Part shown: one piece after another, positions 28,800 through 36,549 of the stretch
Numbering within the stretch: position 1 is the first letter of the stretch
How the letters are laid out: each line of letters opens with the position of its first letter
NCBI RefSeq assembly: GCF_016429285.1
Contig: NZ_JAELUI010000049.1
Coordinates: 1-37,175 of the forward strand
Length of the DNA: 37,175 bases
Reading direction: 5' to 3'
Source: Ralstonia sp. ASV6
Lineage (GTDB): Bacteria > Pseudomonadota > Gammaproteobacteria > Burkholderiales > Burkholderiaceae
Position numbers and translations under genes: made by a program
Notes under the pieces: generated by a model
Told to the model about the DNA's origin: nothing
The model's database searches: none
Seen by the model: only the letters and a program-made list of their open reading frames with translations

Positions 28800-29996
28800 A
28801 TGGCTTCCTACGCTGAACCCTCATCCGTGACCCTGCCCGCCGCGCTGCGCAACATGCTGTCGCTGCACGACTTCGAGGCCGCAGCGCGTCGGCGCCTGCC
28901 TCGCCCCATCTTCGGCTACATCGCGGGCGCGGCCGAGGACAACGGCTCGCTGCGCGACAACCGGGAGGTATTTGACGACTACGCGTTCTCCACCCGCGTG
29001 CTGCGCGATGTCTCGAAACGCTCGCAGGCAGTGGAACTGTTCGGCCAGTGCTACAGCAGCCCGTTCGGCATTGCGCCGATGGGTATCAACGCACTGACCA
29101 CCTACCGGGGCGATCTGGTGCTGGCACGTGCGGCACAACAGGCAGGCATCGTGTCCGTCATGAGCGGGACGTCGCTGATCCCCATGGAAGAGGTGGCGCG
29201 CGAAAGCCCGGCCACTTGGTTCCAGGCGTACATACCGGGCGACCAGGCACGTATCGATGCACTGATCGACCGCGTGGAGCGCGCTGGCTTCGGCACGCTG
29301 ATGGTGACGGTGGACATCCCCATTTCTGCCAACCGCGAGAACAACATCCGCACCGGCTTTTCTACGCCGCTGCGCCCCAGCCTGCGCCTGGCCTGGGATG
29401 GCATGGTGCGACCAGGCTGGGTGGCGGGCACCTTCCTGCGCACGCTGCTGCGCCACGGCATGCCGCATTTTGAGAATTCCTTCGCCACGCGCGGGGCGCC
29501 GATCATGTCGTCCACCGTGCTGCGCGACTTCTCGGCGCGTGACCACCTGACCTGGCGCCACATTGAAGCCATTCGCCGCCGCTGGAAGGGGCCGCTGGTG
29601 GTCAAGGGGCTGCTCAGCGTGGAAGACGCATTGGAGGCCCGACGGGTGGGCGCCGATGGCATCGTGTTGTCCAACCACGGCGGCCGCCAGCTCGATGGTG
29701 CGGCCTCCCCCATGCGCGTTCTTGAGGCCGTGGTGGCCGCCGTAGGACCCGATTACCCAGTACTCATCGACAGCGGCTTTCGTCGCGGCTCAGACGTGCT
29801 CAAAGCCTTGGCGCTGGGTGCGCGCATGGTGCTCGTGGGTCGCCCCTTCAACTACGCCGCAGCCGTGGCGGGCGAGGCCGGCGTCGCTCACGCCATCGGC
29901 CTGCTGCGTGATGAGGTCGACCGCAACCTGGCCATGCTCGGCGTGACGCGTTGCTCCGAACTCGGGCCACAGCACATCGTGCGCCGCCGCACCTGA
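28800..29996 (+). CDS. FMN-dependent alpha-hydroxy-acid dehydrogenase (LldD/mandelate type)
   Basis: A 398-residue member of the FMN hydroxy-acid oxidase family (lactate, glycolate, mandelate). Conserved parts: RPIFGYIAGAAEDNGSLRDN near residue 35, SPFGIAPMGINAL, MSGTSLIPMEEVARES and FQAYIPGD. The FMN lysine is in VVKGLLSVEDA (K269), the catalytic His293 and Arg296 are in SNHGGRQLDG, and the FMN phosphate loop follows with DSGFRRGSDVLKALALGA and GRPFNYA. The region 200-240 has GWVAGTFLRTLL, which fits the membrane-associated mandelate/lactate dehydrogenase branch. The start at 28800 lacks a near Shine-Dalgarno (GGAG is 16 bp away); the frame opens at a GTG at 28692 beside the LysR gene. The next gene is an MFS transporter, so uptake and oxidation of a hydroxy acid is the likely job. 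Confidence 0.88.
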   Translation: MASYAEPSSVTLPAALRNMLSLHDFEAAARRRLPRPIFGYIAGAAEDNGSLRDNREVFDDYAFSTRVLRDVSKRSQAVELFGQCYSSPFGIAPMGINALTTYRGDLVLARAAQQAGIVSVMSGTSLIPMEEVARESPATWFQAYIPGDQARIDALIDRVERAGFGTLMVTVDIPISANRENNIRTGFSTPLRPSLRLAWDGMVRPGWVAGTFLRTLLRHGMPHFENSFATRGAPIMSSTVLRDFSARDHLTWRHIEAIRRRWKGPLVVKGLLSVEDALEARRVGADGIVLSNHGGRQLDGAASPMRVLEAVVAAVGPDYPVLIDSGFRRGSDVLKALALGARMVLVGRPFNYAAAVAGEAGVAHAIGLLRDEVDRNLAMLGVTRCSELGPQHIVRRRT

Positions 29997-30089
29997 GCAG
30001 TGCCCCGGAGGTTGTCGGCAGATAGGAAAGACAACGAGAGATCCATTCCACCCGGAATGATAAAAACACACATTAAAAACAGAGACACA

Positions 30090-31397
30090 ATGCAAGCACT
30101 TCGCCTTGAATCCCCTGCTGACAGCAAGACACGACTGAGGAAAGTGGCCACCGCCACGATCGTTGGCTCAATGCTGGAGTGGTACGACTTCTATCTGTAC
30201 GCCACGATGGCGTCGATCGTCTTCAGCAAGATCTTCTTTGATACGTCCAACCCAACCAATGCCACGCTGCAGGCGTTCGCCACCTTCGCGATCGGCTTTG
30301 TTGCGCGGCCCATCGGCGGCATTTTTTTCGGCTACTTCGGTGACAGGTACGGCCGCAAGAAAATGTTGTTTGTCACGTTCTGCCTGATGGGATTGTGCAC
30401 AACGGCAATCGGCCTGATCCCGACTTATGCATCCATCGGCTTCTGGGCGCCGCTGCTGCTTGTGCTGATTCGAATCATCCAGGGCTTGGGAGCCGGTGCC
30501 GAGTTGGCCGGCGCCGCAGTGACTTCGTACGAACATGCCGCAGAGAACCGTAAAGGCCGCCAAGGATCATGGCCCGCGCTGGGCTTGAACCTGGGCCTGC
30601 TGCTTTCATCGCTGACCGTCTACCTGCTCACGATGGCGGGGGATCGATTCCTGCTTGCTGGCGGATGGCGCATTCCCTTCCTTCTGAGCTTTGTCTTGGT
30701 GCTGGTCGGGATGTGGGTACGCAGGAGCCTGCCCGAAACACCGGAATACGCGTCTTTTGAAGAGAGCCATCGCCAGGAAAAGCCGATTCGAACGTTGCTG
30801 ACCTCGCATTTCAAGGGTCTTGGCGTCGTCTTTTTCATCGCTGTTGGATACAACGCCATCAGCTATATCTTCAAGACGTTCTCTCTGGCCTATCTCACCC
30901 AGTTCAAGGGCGTACCGGCCAGCGTCACGTCGCTGTCGGTGACCTTGGCCAGCTTGGTTGCCATTGTGACGGTGCCGCTCTTCGGCTGGATGTGCGACAA
31001 GTTCAGCAGCAAGAAGGTGTTGATGGTGGGTGGCATGCTGTCTGCGCTGTTTGCCTACCCCTTCCTCTCGCTGCTGGGAACGGGTGCCAGCACAGCAATC
31101 TACTGGGCCATGGTCATTGGCACCGGCGTTCTGGCACCAATGATGTTTGCACCGCAGGGGTCGTTCCTGAGCCGCCAGTTTCCAGTGCAGAGCCGTTCGA
31201 CCGGTGTCGGATCGGGGCGCGAAATCGGTACGGCCTTGGCGGGAGGATTGGCACCACTGTGGGCGTTGTCCATGGTTGCGCAATCGACGACGCATGCCAC
31301 AGGTGGGGTCGTCGTTATCCTGATCTGTTCCGGGCTGATGGTTGCTGTCGCAACGCTATTCGACCAAGGGCGTCGATTCGGCAGCCACAAGAACTGA
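30090..31397 (+). CDS. MFS transporter, metabolite:H+ symporter (ShiA/KgtP-like)
   Basis: A 435-residue major facilitator of the metabolite-proton symporter group, with about 12 hydrophobic helices. Hallmarks: GSMLEWYDFYLYATMASIVF in the first helix, GFVARPIGGIFFGYFGDRYG with the loop 2-3 motif GRKK, RIIQGLGAGAELAGA in helix 5, and a second-half FSSKKVLMVGGML. The start at 30090 is chosen for its hydrophilic N-terminus of normal length; the alternative ATG at 30057 cannot be excluded. It follows the hydroxy-acid dehydrogenase after 93 bp and probably forms a unit with it. The substrate is most likely a monocarboxylate or hydroxy acid, by context. Confidence 0.88.
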   Translation: MQALRLESPADSKTRLRKVATATIVGSMLEWYDFYLYATMASIVFSKIFFDTSNPTNATLQAFATFAIGFVARPIGGIFFGYFGDRYGRKKMLFVTFCLMGLCTTAIGLIPTYASIGFWAPLLLVLIRIIQGLGAGAELAGAAVTSYEHAAENRKGRQGSWPALGLNLGLLLSSLTVYLLTMAGDRFLLAGGWRIPFLLSFVLVLVGMWVRRSLPETPEYASFEESHRQEKPIRTLLTSHFKGLGVVFFIAVGYNAISYIFKTFSLAYLTQFKGVPASVTSLSVTLASLVAIVTVPLFGWMCDKFSSKKVLMVGGMLSALFAYPFLSLLGTGASTAIYWAMVIGTGVLAPMMFAPQGSFLSRQFPVQSRSTGVGSGREIGTALAGGLAPLWALSMVAQSTTHATGGVVVILICSGLMVAVATLFDQGRRFGSHKN

Positions 31398-31407
31398 CCG
31401 CAGACGT

Positions 31408-31450
31408 GCTGGCAGAGGCATGTTCCGAGCATGAATCGACCTCTGCCAGC
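31408..31450. terminator. Stem-loop between convergent MFS and ankyrin-repeat genes
   Basis: GCTGGCAGAGG (31408-31418) and CCTCTGCCAGC (31440-31450) are perfect 11-bp arms, 21 bp apart, with an inner CATG/CATG pair. It lies 11 bp after the MFS stop and 24 bp from the stop of the ankyrin-repeat gene. It could terminate both. No T-tract is present, so the mechanism is uncertain. Confidence 0.5.
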
Positions 31451-31473
31451 GCTAGTGGGCCGTACGCCGGCCA

Positions 31474-33543
31474 TCAACCCTTCTTGCGTTGTGCGGCAAG
31501 CCCCTCGCGACAGGCAGCATAGCCCTGATCCGGCTGGCCCGCTCCATGCTGGCTTAGCCAGTCCGCTGCCTTGTTGGCGTCGTAGCAGCGCGCCAGCGCC
31601 AACAAGCTGAACCCATTGGGATCGGTCAGTTTCAGATTGAGCGCCTTGGGACCCTGCATCATGGCCTCGAGCATATCGACGCGGTCATCCATGATCGCGT
31701 AGGTGAAAGCAGGAAATCCCTTGGTGTCGGGCGTGTTGGGGTCGGCACCGTAGCGCAGCAGCACCTTGAGCACTGCAACGCTGTTGGGCCCTTGATTGCC
31801 GAGTGCAATGCCAAGGGGATCGTAGGCACAGTCGGTACATGGCTTGCCGGTTACCGCATTGTTGTGGCGCTTGAGCATCGCCTCGACCAGATCGGGTCTC
31901 GGCCCATCCGGCATCCAGGCGATGTTCAGACGCAGATAACGGGTCAGCAGCGCATTGCCTCCAACCGGATACGGCAAATCAACACGCAAGCCGTGATTGA
32001 GCAGGTCCAGGAATTTGTCTGGCGCACTGCGGGCAAAAAAGGCAAGCGACGCATTGTCACGCTCCACACCGGTGATAAAACTGCGAGACACGTCACCGCC
32101 ATGGCTGAGCAACGGCTCGACGGCGCTCCAGTTGATCGTCTTGCCATTGCGCAGTTCCGCCTGAACCAACGGATCAACCACGTCGGGCGACAGCTTGCCG
32201 CCGGCCGACTTGGCACGCTGGAATGCGGCGTCCAGCAAGGTTGTATAGAGGGCCGGCTGCGCACGCGCGCGCAACAGCACCTTCGCATCGCGCGGATCAA
32301 GACCATGCTTGAGCAGGCGATCCACACCAACCGCGTTCTTCGTGTCAATGACCGGAATGAACAGCGTGCTGGCATCGCGCGGCTGCACCTTGGCGGCCTT
32401 GTAGATCGTCTCGAATACCGCGTCGGCAACCTGCGGCTCGAGCGCCCACTGCAACACAGCATGGGCAACCGTGCCACCAGATACCAGAGCATCCAACGCG
32501 CCCAGCGCTTGCAACCCGGCGAGTGCGTGGGTCGCCTGCGCCTGCGGCATGGCAAGTGTGTACCGAACCACATCTTTCACGCTCTGAGTGTCGTCGGCCG
32601 GAGCCTTTGGCAGCCGCGGCAGGATGTCTTCGTTGAATGCGGCGAAATACTCGACCTGAAGCGGGACAGGCGGGTCGGTATCGAACAACGGGGTGTTGCG
32701 CATCAACCAGTGGCGTGCTGCCGGCCACCATGTGTCTTTGCCCGCTTCGTCACGGGGCGCTTCCCCCGCCTTGAGTAGGATCTGCGCCTCGGCGAGCGTC
32801 GCCGCGCGATCCGCGTGCAAGCCAACGCTGGTGAACGTGTCAAGGCTGAGCAGATCATTGAGGCGCTGACCGCAGATCACTTCCGCCTGCCGATCGGGCC
32901 TCAGCCCGTCGAAGCGTTTGCGATAGTCGGCAGGCGAGGCATCGAAGGCAGCCTGCGTGATGGCGGGCGGGCGCAGGCCAGGACAGGCAAAGCTCGACGC
33001 CTCTTTGCCGGGAACCGCCTTGGGCAATGGCGGCAGCGGCGCCGGCGATGCGCCTTCGGCCGCCACACGGTACAGATCGCGCCCGTCAACCTGAAAGCCC
33101 TGCATGACCAGCATCAGCGCATCCGTACCCATGTGGTACGTGCTGAAATTGCGCCCGGTGATCGACGTGGCCTGGTAGGCCGTGCCCTTCGGGGCTTCGA
33201 TCAACAGCGCTCCGGCGCCAGCCAGCACGCAACCATGAGCGAAGGAAATCTCCAGCTCTGGCTTGTGGGTTACGTCCACCAGCTCGACGGTCTCCGCACT
33301 CCAACTGCCATCGGCCTGCTTGGTGCGCGCAACAAAGCCTTGGTCGTTGTGCTCGATCCGGAAAAAAGCGGGGGCACCCTGCTTGGTGGCGAAGTCACCC
33401 ACCCAGGTCTCGCAGGAGGCGCCCGGGCCTGTCGAGGCAGCGGCCAGTCCCGCAACTTGCAAGAACCCCAGCGCAAGTGCCGTGGAAATCAATGCGTTGC
33501 GCAACGGGAATCGCTGGCGCCCGATGCCCCCGTTGCGCCTCAT
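31474..33543 (-). CDS. Large secreted ankyrin-repeat protein
   Basis: A 689-residue protein from the chosen start. N-terminal residues 1-35 carry a signal-like stretch (FPLRNALISTALALGFLQVA, then GLAAAS). The mature N-terminal 200 residues have no recognised domain. The C-terminal 250 residues hold degenerate ankyrin repeats, for example VLKVLLRYGADPNTPDTKGF followed by PAFTYAIMDDRVDMLEAMM, and NAVGVDRLLKHGLDPRDAKV. A pair C-x2-C occurs in GKPCTDCAYDP. Start choice is uncertain: ATGs at 33603, 33555 and 33543 all lack a Shine-Dalgarno; 33543 gives the most normal signal peptide. The frame continues to 33840 inside the GlxA-type gene, which is not real. Ankyrin domains mediate protein contacts; an envelope or effector role is open. 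It stands alone. Confidence 0.75.
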   Translation of the reverse strand: MRRNGGIGRQRFPLRNALISTALALGFLQVAGLAAASTGPGASCETWVGDFATKQGAPAFFRIEHNDQGFVARTKQADGSWSAETVELVDVTHKPELEISFAHGCVLAGAGALLIEAPKGTAYQATSITGRNFSTYHMGTDALMLVMQGFQVDGRDLYRVAAEGASPAPLPPLPKAVPGKEASSFACPGLRPPAITQAAFDASPADYRKRFDGLRPDRQAEVICGQRLNDLLSLDTFTSVGLHADRAATLAEAQILLKAGEAPRDEAGKDTWWPAARHWLMRNTPLFDTDPPVPLQVEYFAAFNEDILPRLPKAPADDTQSVKDVVRYTLAMPQAQATHALAGLQALGALDALVSGGTVAHAVLQWALEPQVADAVFETIYKAAKVQPRDASTLFIPVIDTKNAVGVDRLLKHGLDPRDAKVLLRARAQPALYTTLLDAAFQRAKSAGGKLSPDVVDPLVQAELRNGKTINWSAVEPLLSHGGDVSRSFITGVERDNASLAFFARSAPDKFLDLLNHGLRVDLPYPVGGNALLTRYLRLNIAWMPDGPRPDLVEAMLKRHNNAVTGKPCTDCAYDPLGIALGNQGPNSVAVLKVLLRYGADPNTPDTKGFPAFTYAIMDDRVDMLEAMMQGPKALNLKLTDPNGFSLLALARCYDANKAADWLSQHGAGQPDQGYAACREGLAAQRKKG

Positions 33544-33724
33544 GTCAGGCGGCATGCCTGCTGTGCTGCCGGATTGAGCTGATACGTTAAGGAGGACAGT
33601 CATCTGTTTGTATTGTTGGGTTGTTCTACGACAGAAGGCGCGCGTGAGTGTATGACAGGATGCGCGGCTTGGTTGCGATGACTGAGGACAACCGCCTCTG
33701 CGGCAACGTACCGATGGCAGGGTC

Positions 33725-34672
33725 TCAGTCGCCCATGCGCGCGTCCCGCCTAACCGCCTGAGGTGGGCGGCCAAAGCCACGCATGAACGCCTCACGCATA
33801 TGGCGGCGATCTCGGAAGCCGGTTTCCCTGGCAATGACATCCAGCGGATGCCGGCCTTGCTCGATCATCAGCCGGGCCGCCTCCAACCGCAGTCCCTCGA
33901 TCGCCTTGGCGGGCGACTGCCCCGTTTCCTGCGTAAACACGCGACTGAACTGGCGCGGGCTCAGATGGATGGTCTCGGCCAGTTCTTCCACGGTCAGTGA
34001 ACGGTGCAGATTTTGACGCGCATAGTTCAGCGCGTTCTGGATCCGATCCGACTTTGGCGCGAGATCGAGCATTTCGGAATGCTGCGACTGTCCGCCCGCC
34101 CGGCGCTGATGCATGACCAGCTTGTGCGCCACAGAGCGGGCCATGTCCGCGCCCAGATCCTTCTCCACCATCGCAAGCGCCAGATCCAGGCCTGCCGTCA
34201 TGCCGGCAGACGTCCAGATCGGGCCATCGACGATGTAGATGCGGTCTTCCTCGACGTGGATGTCCGGAAAACGCCTCTGCATTTCCCGCCCGTACGCCCA
34301 ATGCGTCGTGGCGCGACGCTGCGCCAGCAAACCCGCCTCCGCCAGCACGAAGGCGCCGGTACAAATGCCGGCAACACGCCTGGCCCGGCGGCCCCCCTTG
34401 CGCAGGAACGTGAGGATCTCGGCAGGGGCCGGTGAACTTACCGGGTCATTGACGCCTGCGACCATCCACGTGTCCACGTCGCCCCTGCCGCGCAGGGATC
34501 GCGTGCCGACCGAGACCCCAAGCGACGAGCGCACCTCTCCGCCGCCGACCGAGAAGTTGCTGATGACATAGAACGGCTCACCCGCCGTCATGTTGGCGTA
34601 CTCGAACACGGACTGGCTGGCCAGCGCCATGATCTGAAAACCATCGCTGATCAGAAAGCCGATTCGGTGCAT
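33725..34672 (-). CDS. GlxA-family transcriptional regulator (DJ-1/PfpI domain plus AraC-type HTH)
   Basis: A 315-residue regulator. The N-terminal DJ-1/PfpI-like domain (about 1-185) contains IGFLISDGFQIMALASQSVF, the nucleophile elbow AGICTGAFVLAEAG with its Cys, and the THWAY histidine segment. The C-terminal AraC/XylS HTH (about 215-315) contains SLTVEELAETIHLSPRQFSR and the second helix-turn-helix HPLDVIARETGFRDRRHM. Such regulators respond to metabolites such as glycine betaine or amino acids in characterised cases; the effector here is unknown. GGAGA stands upstream of the ATG. It is divergent from a short-chain dehydrogenase, across a 119-bp AT-rich region, and probably controls it. 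Confidence 0.93.
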   Translation of the reverse strand: MHRIGFLISDGFQIMALASQSVFEYANMTAGEPFYVISNFSVGGGEVRSSLGVSVGTRSLRGRGDVDTWMVAGVNDPVSSPAPAEILTFLRKGGRRARRVAGICTGAFVLAEAGLLAQRRATTHWAYGREMQRRFPDIHVEEDRIYIVDGPIWTSAGMTAGLDLALAMVEKDLGADMARSVAHKLVMHQRRAGGQSQHSEMLDLAPKSDRIQNALNYARQNLHRSLTVEELAETIHLSPRQFSRVFTQETGQSPAKAIEGLRLEAARLMIEQGRHPLDVIARETGFRDRRHMREAFMRGFGRPPQAVRRDARMGD

Positions 34673-34791
34673 GTCCGTTCTCCATCAAGCCGCGTCCTAA
34701 ATCACGACTATATACGTCATTTCAGTCACAGCCGATCGAAGCCAGAATGCATTCACGCATTCATCAACCCGCTTCACAACGGAGTGACGTC

Positions 34792-35592
34792 ATGACTCAA
34801 GCACACCAAGGTACGGCCCTGATCACCGGCGCGTCATCAGGCATTGGGGCAATCTACGCAGACCGCCTCGCCCGGCGGGGCTACGACCTGATTCTGGTCG
34901 CACGCAACCGCGACCGACTGGCCGCATTAGCCGACCGCGTCGCCAATGAAACAGGGCGCAGCGTCGAGATTGTCGATGCCGACCTCAACGATCGCACAGC
35001 GCTGACGGCCGTCGAGGCCAAGCTCAAGCAGGACGCAAGCATCACCCTGCTCGTCAACAACGCAGGCGTGGGGACGCACACGCCGCTGCTCGACAGCAAT
35101 GTCGACGCAATGACACGGATGATCGACCTGAACATTACCGCGCTCACGCGGCTGACGTACGCCGCTATGCCAGGCTTTGTCGCACGCGGCAAGGGCGCCG
35201 TCATCAACATCGCGTCCATCGTCGCGATCACGCCCGAACAGCTCAACGGCGTCTACGGCGGCAGCAAGGCGTTTGTGCTTGCCTTCAGCCAGTCACTGCA
35301 CCACGAACTCGCAGACAAGGGGGTGCAGGTGCAAGCTGTGCTACCCGGTGCCACCGCCACCGACTTCTGGCAGATCGGCGGCCTTCCGCTGGAACATCTG
35401 CCCAAGGAAATCGTCATGTCGGCACCCGACATGGTCGACGCCGCTTTGGTCGGATTTGATCAGCGCGAGCTGGTGACGATCCCGTCATTGCACGCCCGCG
35501 AAAAGTGGGACGCCTATGAAGCCGCACGGCAGGCAATGTTCTCGCACCTGTCCACCGCGATTCCTGCGGCCCGGTATGCCGTAACTCGATGA
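34792..35592 (+). CDS. Short-chain dehydrogenase/reductase (DltE-like)
   Basis: A 266-residue short-chain dehydrogenase. Visible: cofactor motif TGASSGIG at residues 14-21, Arg/Asn after the second strand (LVARNRDRLAALAD, NADP preference likely), NNAG, catalytic Ser in NIASIVAIT, YGGSKAF with the YxxxK pair, and LPGATATDFW in place of the usual SPG. The variant belongs to the DltE/YqjQ-like group of uncharacterised oxidoreductases. Start 34792 has GGAG 8 bp upstream; the frame opens at 34747. The stop overlaps an ATG at 35589 (ATGA), after which the remains of a SnoaL-like gene follow, suggesting that the two formed a unit. It is divergent from the GlxA-type regulator. Confidence 0.9.
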   Translation: MTQAHQGTALITGASSGIGAIYADRLARRGYDLILVARNRDRLAALADRVANETGRSVEIVDADLNDRTALTAVEAKLKQDASITLLVNNAGVGTHTPLLDSNVDAMTRMIDLNITALTRLTYAAMPGFVARGKGAVINIASIVAITPEQLNGVYGGSKAFVLAFSQSLHHELADKGVQVQAVLPGATATDFWQIGGLPLEHLPKEIVMSAPDMVDAALVGFDQRELVTIPSLHAREKWDAYEAARQAMFSHLSTAIPAARYAVTR

Positions 35593-35730
35593 GCATGCGT
35601 ACGTCGTTGGCCCGCTTGGCACGACACCGGAGAGCCGGCTATACGCCGCGCGTCGTCCGCATTGAAGACGGCAAGTTGGCCGAGCACTGGGCTGTCCCTC
35701 AGGATGAGGCAATCAACCGGGGGCGGGGTG
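35589..35730 (+). pseudogene. 3' remnant of a SnoaL-like (NTF2-fold) gene
   Basis: In the frame starting with the ATG that overlaps the dehydrogenase stop, residues 17-42 (from GYTPRVVRIEDGKLAEHW on, then AVPQDEA) match the conserved last strands of SnoaL-like proteins, whose typical pattern is hydrophobic-R-x-E-x-GK-x2-EHW-x2-Q. A complete SnoaL protein has about 130 residues; only the final 25 to 40 are present, the upstream domain is missing and the frame then runs antisense into the response regulator gene. The exact end is approximate. I read it as the tail of a deleted gene that once followed the dehydrogenase. Confidence 0.55.
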
Positions 35731-35750
35731 ACGGCAAGAACGCCGCCACC

Positions 35751-36440
35751 CTACCCTTCATGGCACTCAAGCCGATAGCCATGGGAATACACCACCCTGA
35801 GCGACACCCCACTCTGCTGCCCAAGATGCAGTTTCCGCCGCAGCCGATAGATATGGGTATCCAACGATCGGGAGTGCGTGAGATCGTGGACTTGGCCCCA
35901 GATCTGATTCAGCACGGCTTCACGCGGCATGAGACGCCCGACATTCCGCGCCAGCATCTCCAGAATTTCGTACTCCTTCGGGGTGAGCGAGACAGCCTGG
36001 CCGTGCATCAGGACACGTCGCTCCTGGTAGTTGACGGTGTAGGCGCCAAACGACTGTGCGTCGCTCCTGGCGGCCTGGCGCCTGGTACGGCGAACCAAGG
36101 CATTGATCCTCGCCACCAGTTCGGCGTGCTTGACCGGCTTCATGAGGTAATCATCGGCGCCGGCCTCCAGCGCCGCGACGATGTCACACTCGAGCGCCAC
36201 GCTTGTGAGCATCACCACCGGGGTATCGGCATAGTGGCGGCGAATCCAGGCGAGTACCTCAAGCCCATCAATATCGGGCAGCTTACGGTCGAGTACGACG
36301 AGGTCCGGCGCCGTACGTCGCATGGCGCGCAGCGCATCGGCCCCGTCGGCATAGCACGCCACCATGTAGCCCGCTCCGGAGAGCACGCCGCCCAGAGACG
36401 CCGACTGCGGGCGATCGCCTTCGATCAGATAGATCAGCAT
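35751..36440 (-). CDS. OmpR/PhoB-family response regulator (orphan)
   Basis: A 229-residue response regulator. The receiver (1-115) has the acidic pair replaced by E7-G8-D9 (LIEGD), the phosphoacceptor D51 in LVVLDRKLPDIDG, a Thr/Ser in MLTSVALE, and Lys in DYLMKPVKHAEL. The winged-helix output domain (about 130-225) contains VSLTPKEYEILEMLARNVGR and SLDTHIYRLRRKLHL, followed by VYSHGYRL. Start 36440 (MLIYLIEGDRPQ) has GGAGG 6 bp upstream; the longer frame to 36542 is not homologous. No histidine kinase is adjacent. The altered acidic pocket may change phosphorylation. Its 3' end abuts the SnoaL remnant. Confidence 0.9.
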   Translation of the reverse strand: MLIYLIEGDRPQSASLGGVLSGAGYMVACYADGADALRAMRRTAPDLVVLDRKLPDIDGLEVLAWIRRHYADTPVVMLTSVALECDIVAALEAGADDYLMKPVKHAELVARINALVRRTRRQAARSDAQSFGAYTVNYQERRVLMHGQAVSLTPKEYEILEMLARNVGRLMPREAVLNQIWGQVHDLTHSRSLDTHIYRLRRKLHLGQQSGVSLRVVYSHGYRLECHEG

Positions 36441-36549
36441 CCATGCCCTCCACGATTCCCTGTCCAGCGGAAATCGCTCCGAGTTTCCTCGCTCACGCCG
36501 TCGTCGCGCATTGCGTAATCCGAATGGAAGGGCCTCACGCACCGGTCGG

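Noticed and set aside
28821-29678. Open frame antisense to the hydroxy-acid dehydrogenase
   Set aside because: Shadow of a conserved gene with intact active-site residues.
35731-36518. Continuation of the SnoaL-remnant frame to 309 codons
   Set aside because: Beyond about 35,730 it is antisense to the response regulator and has no SnoaL-like pattern.
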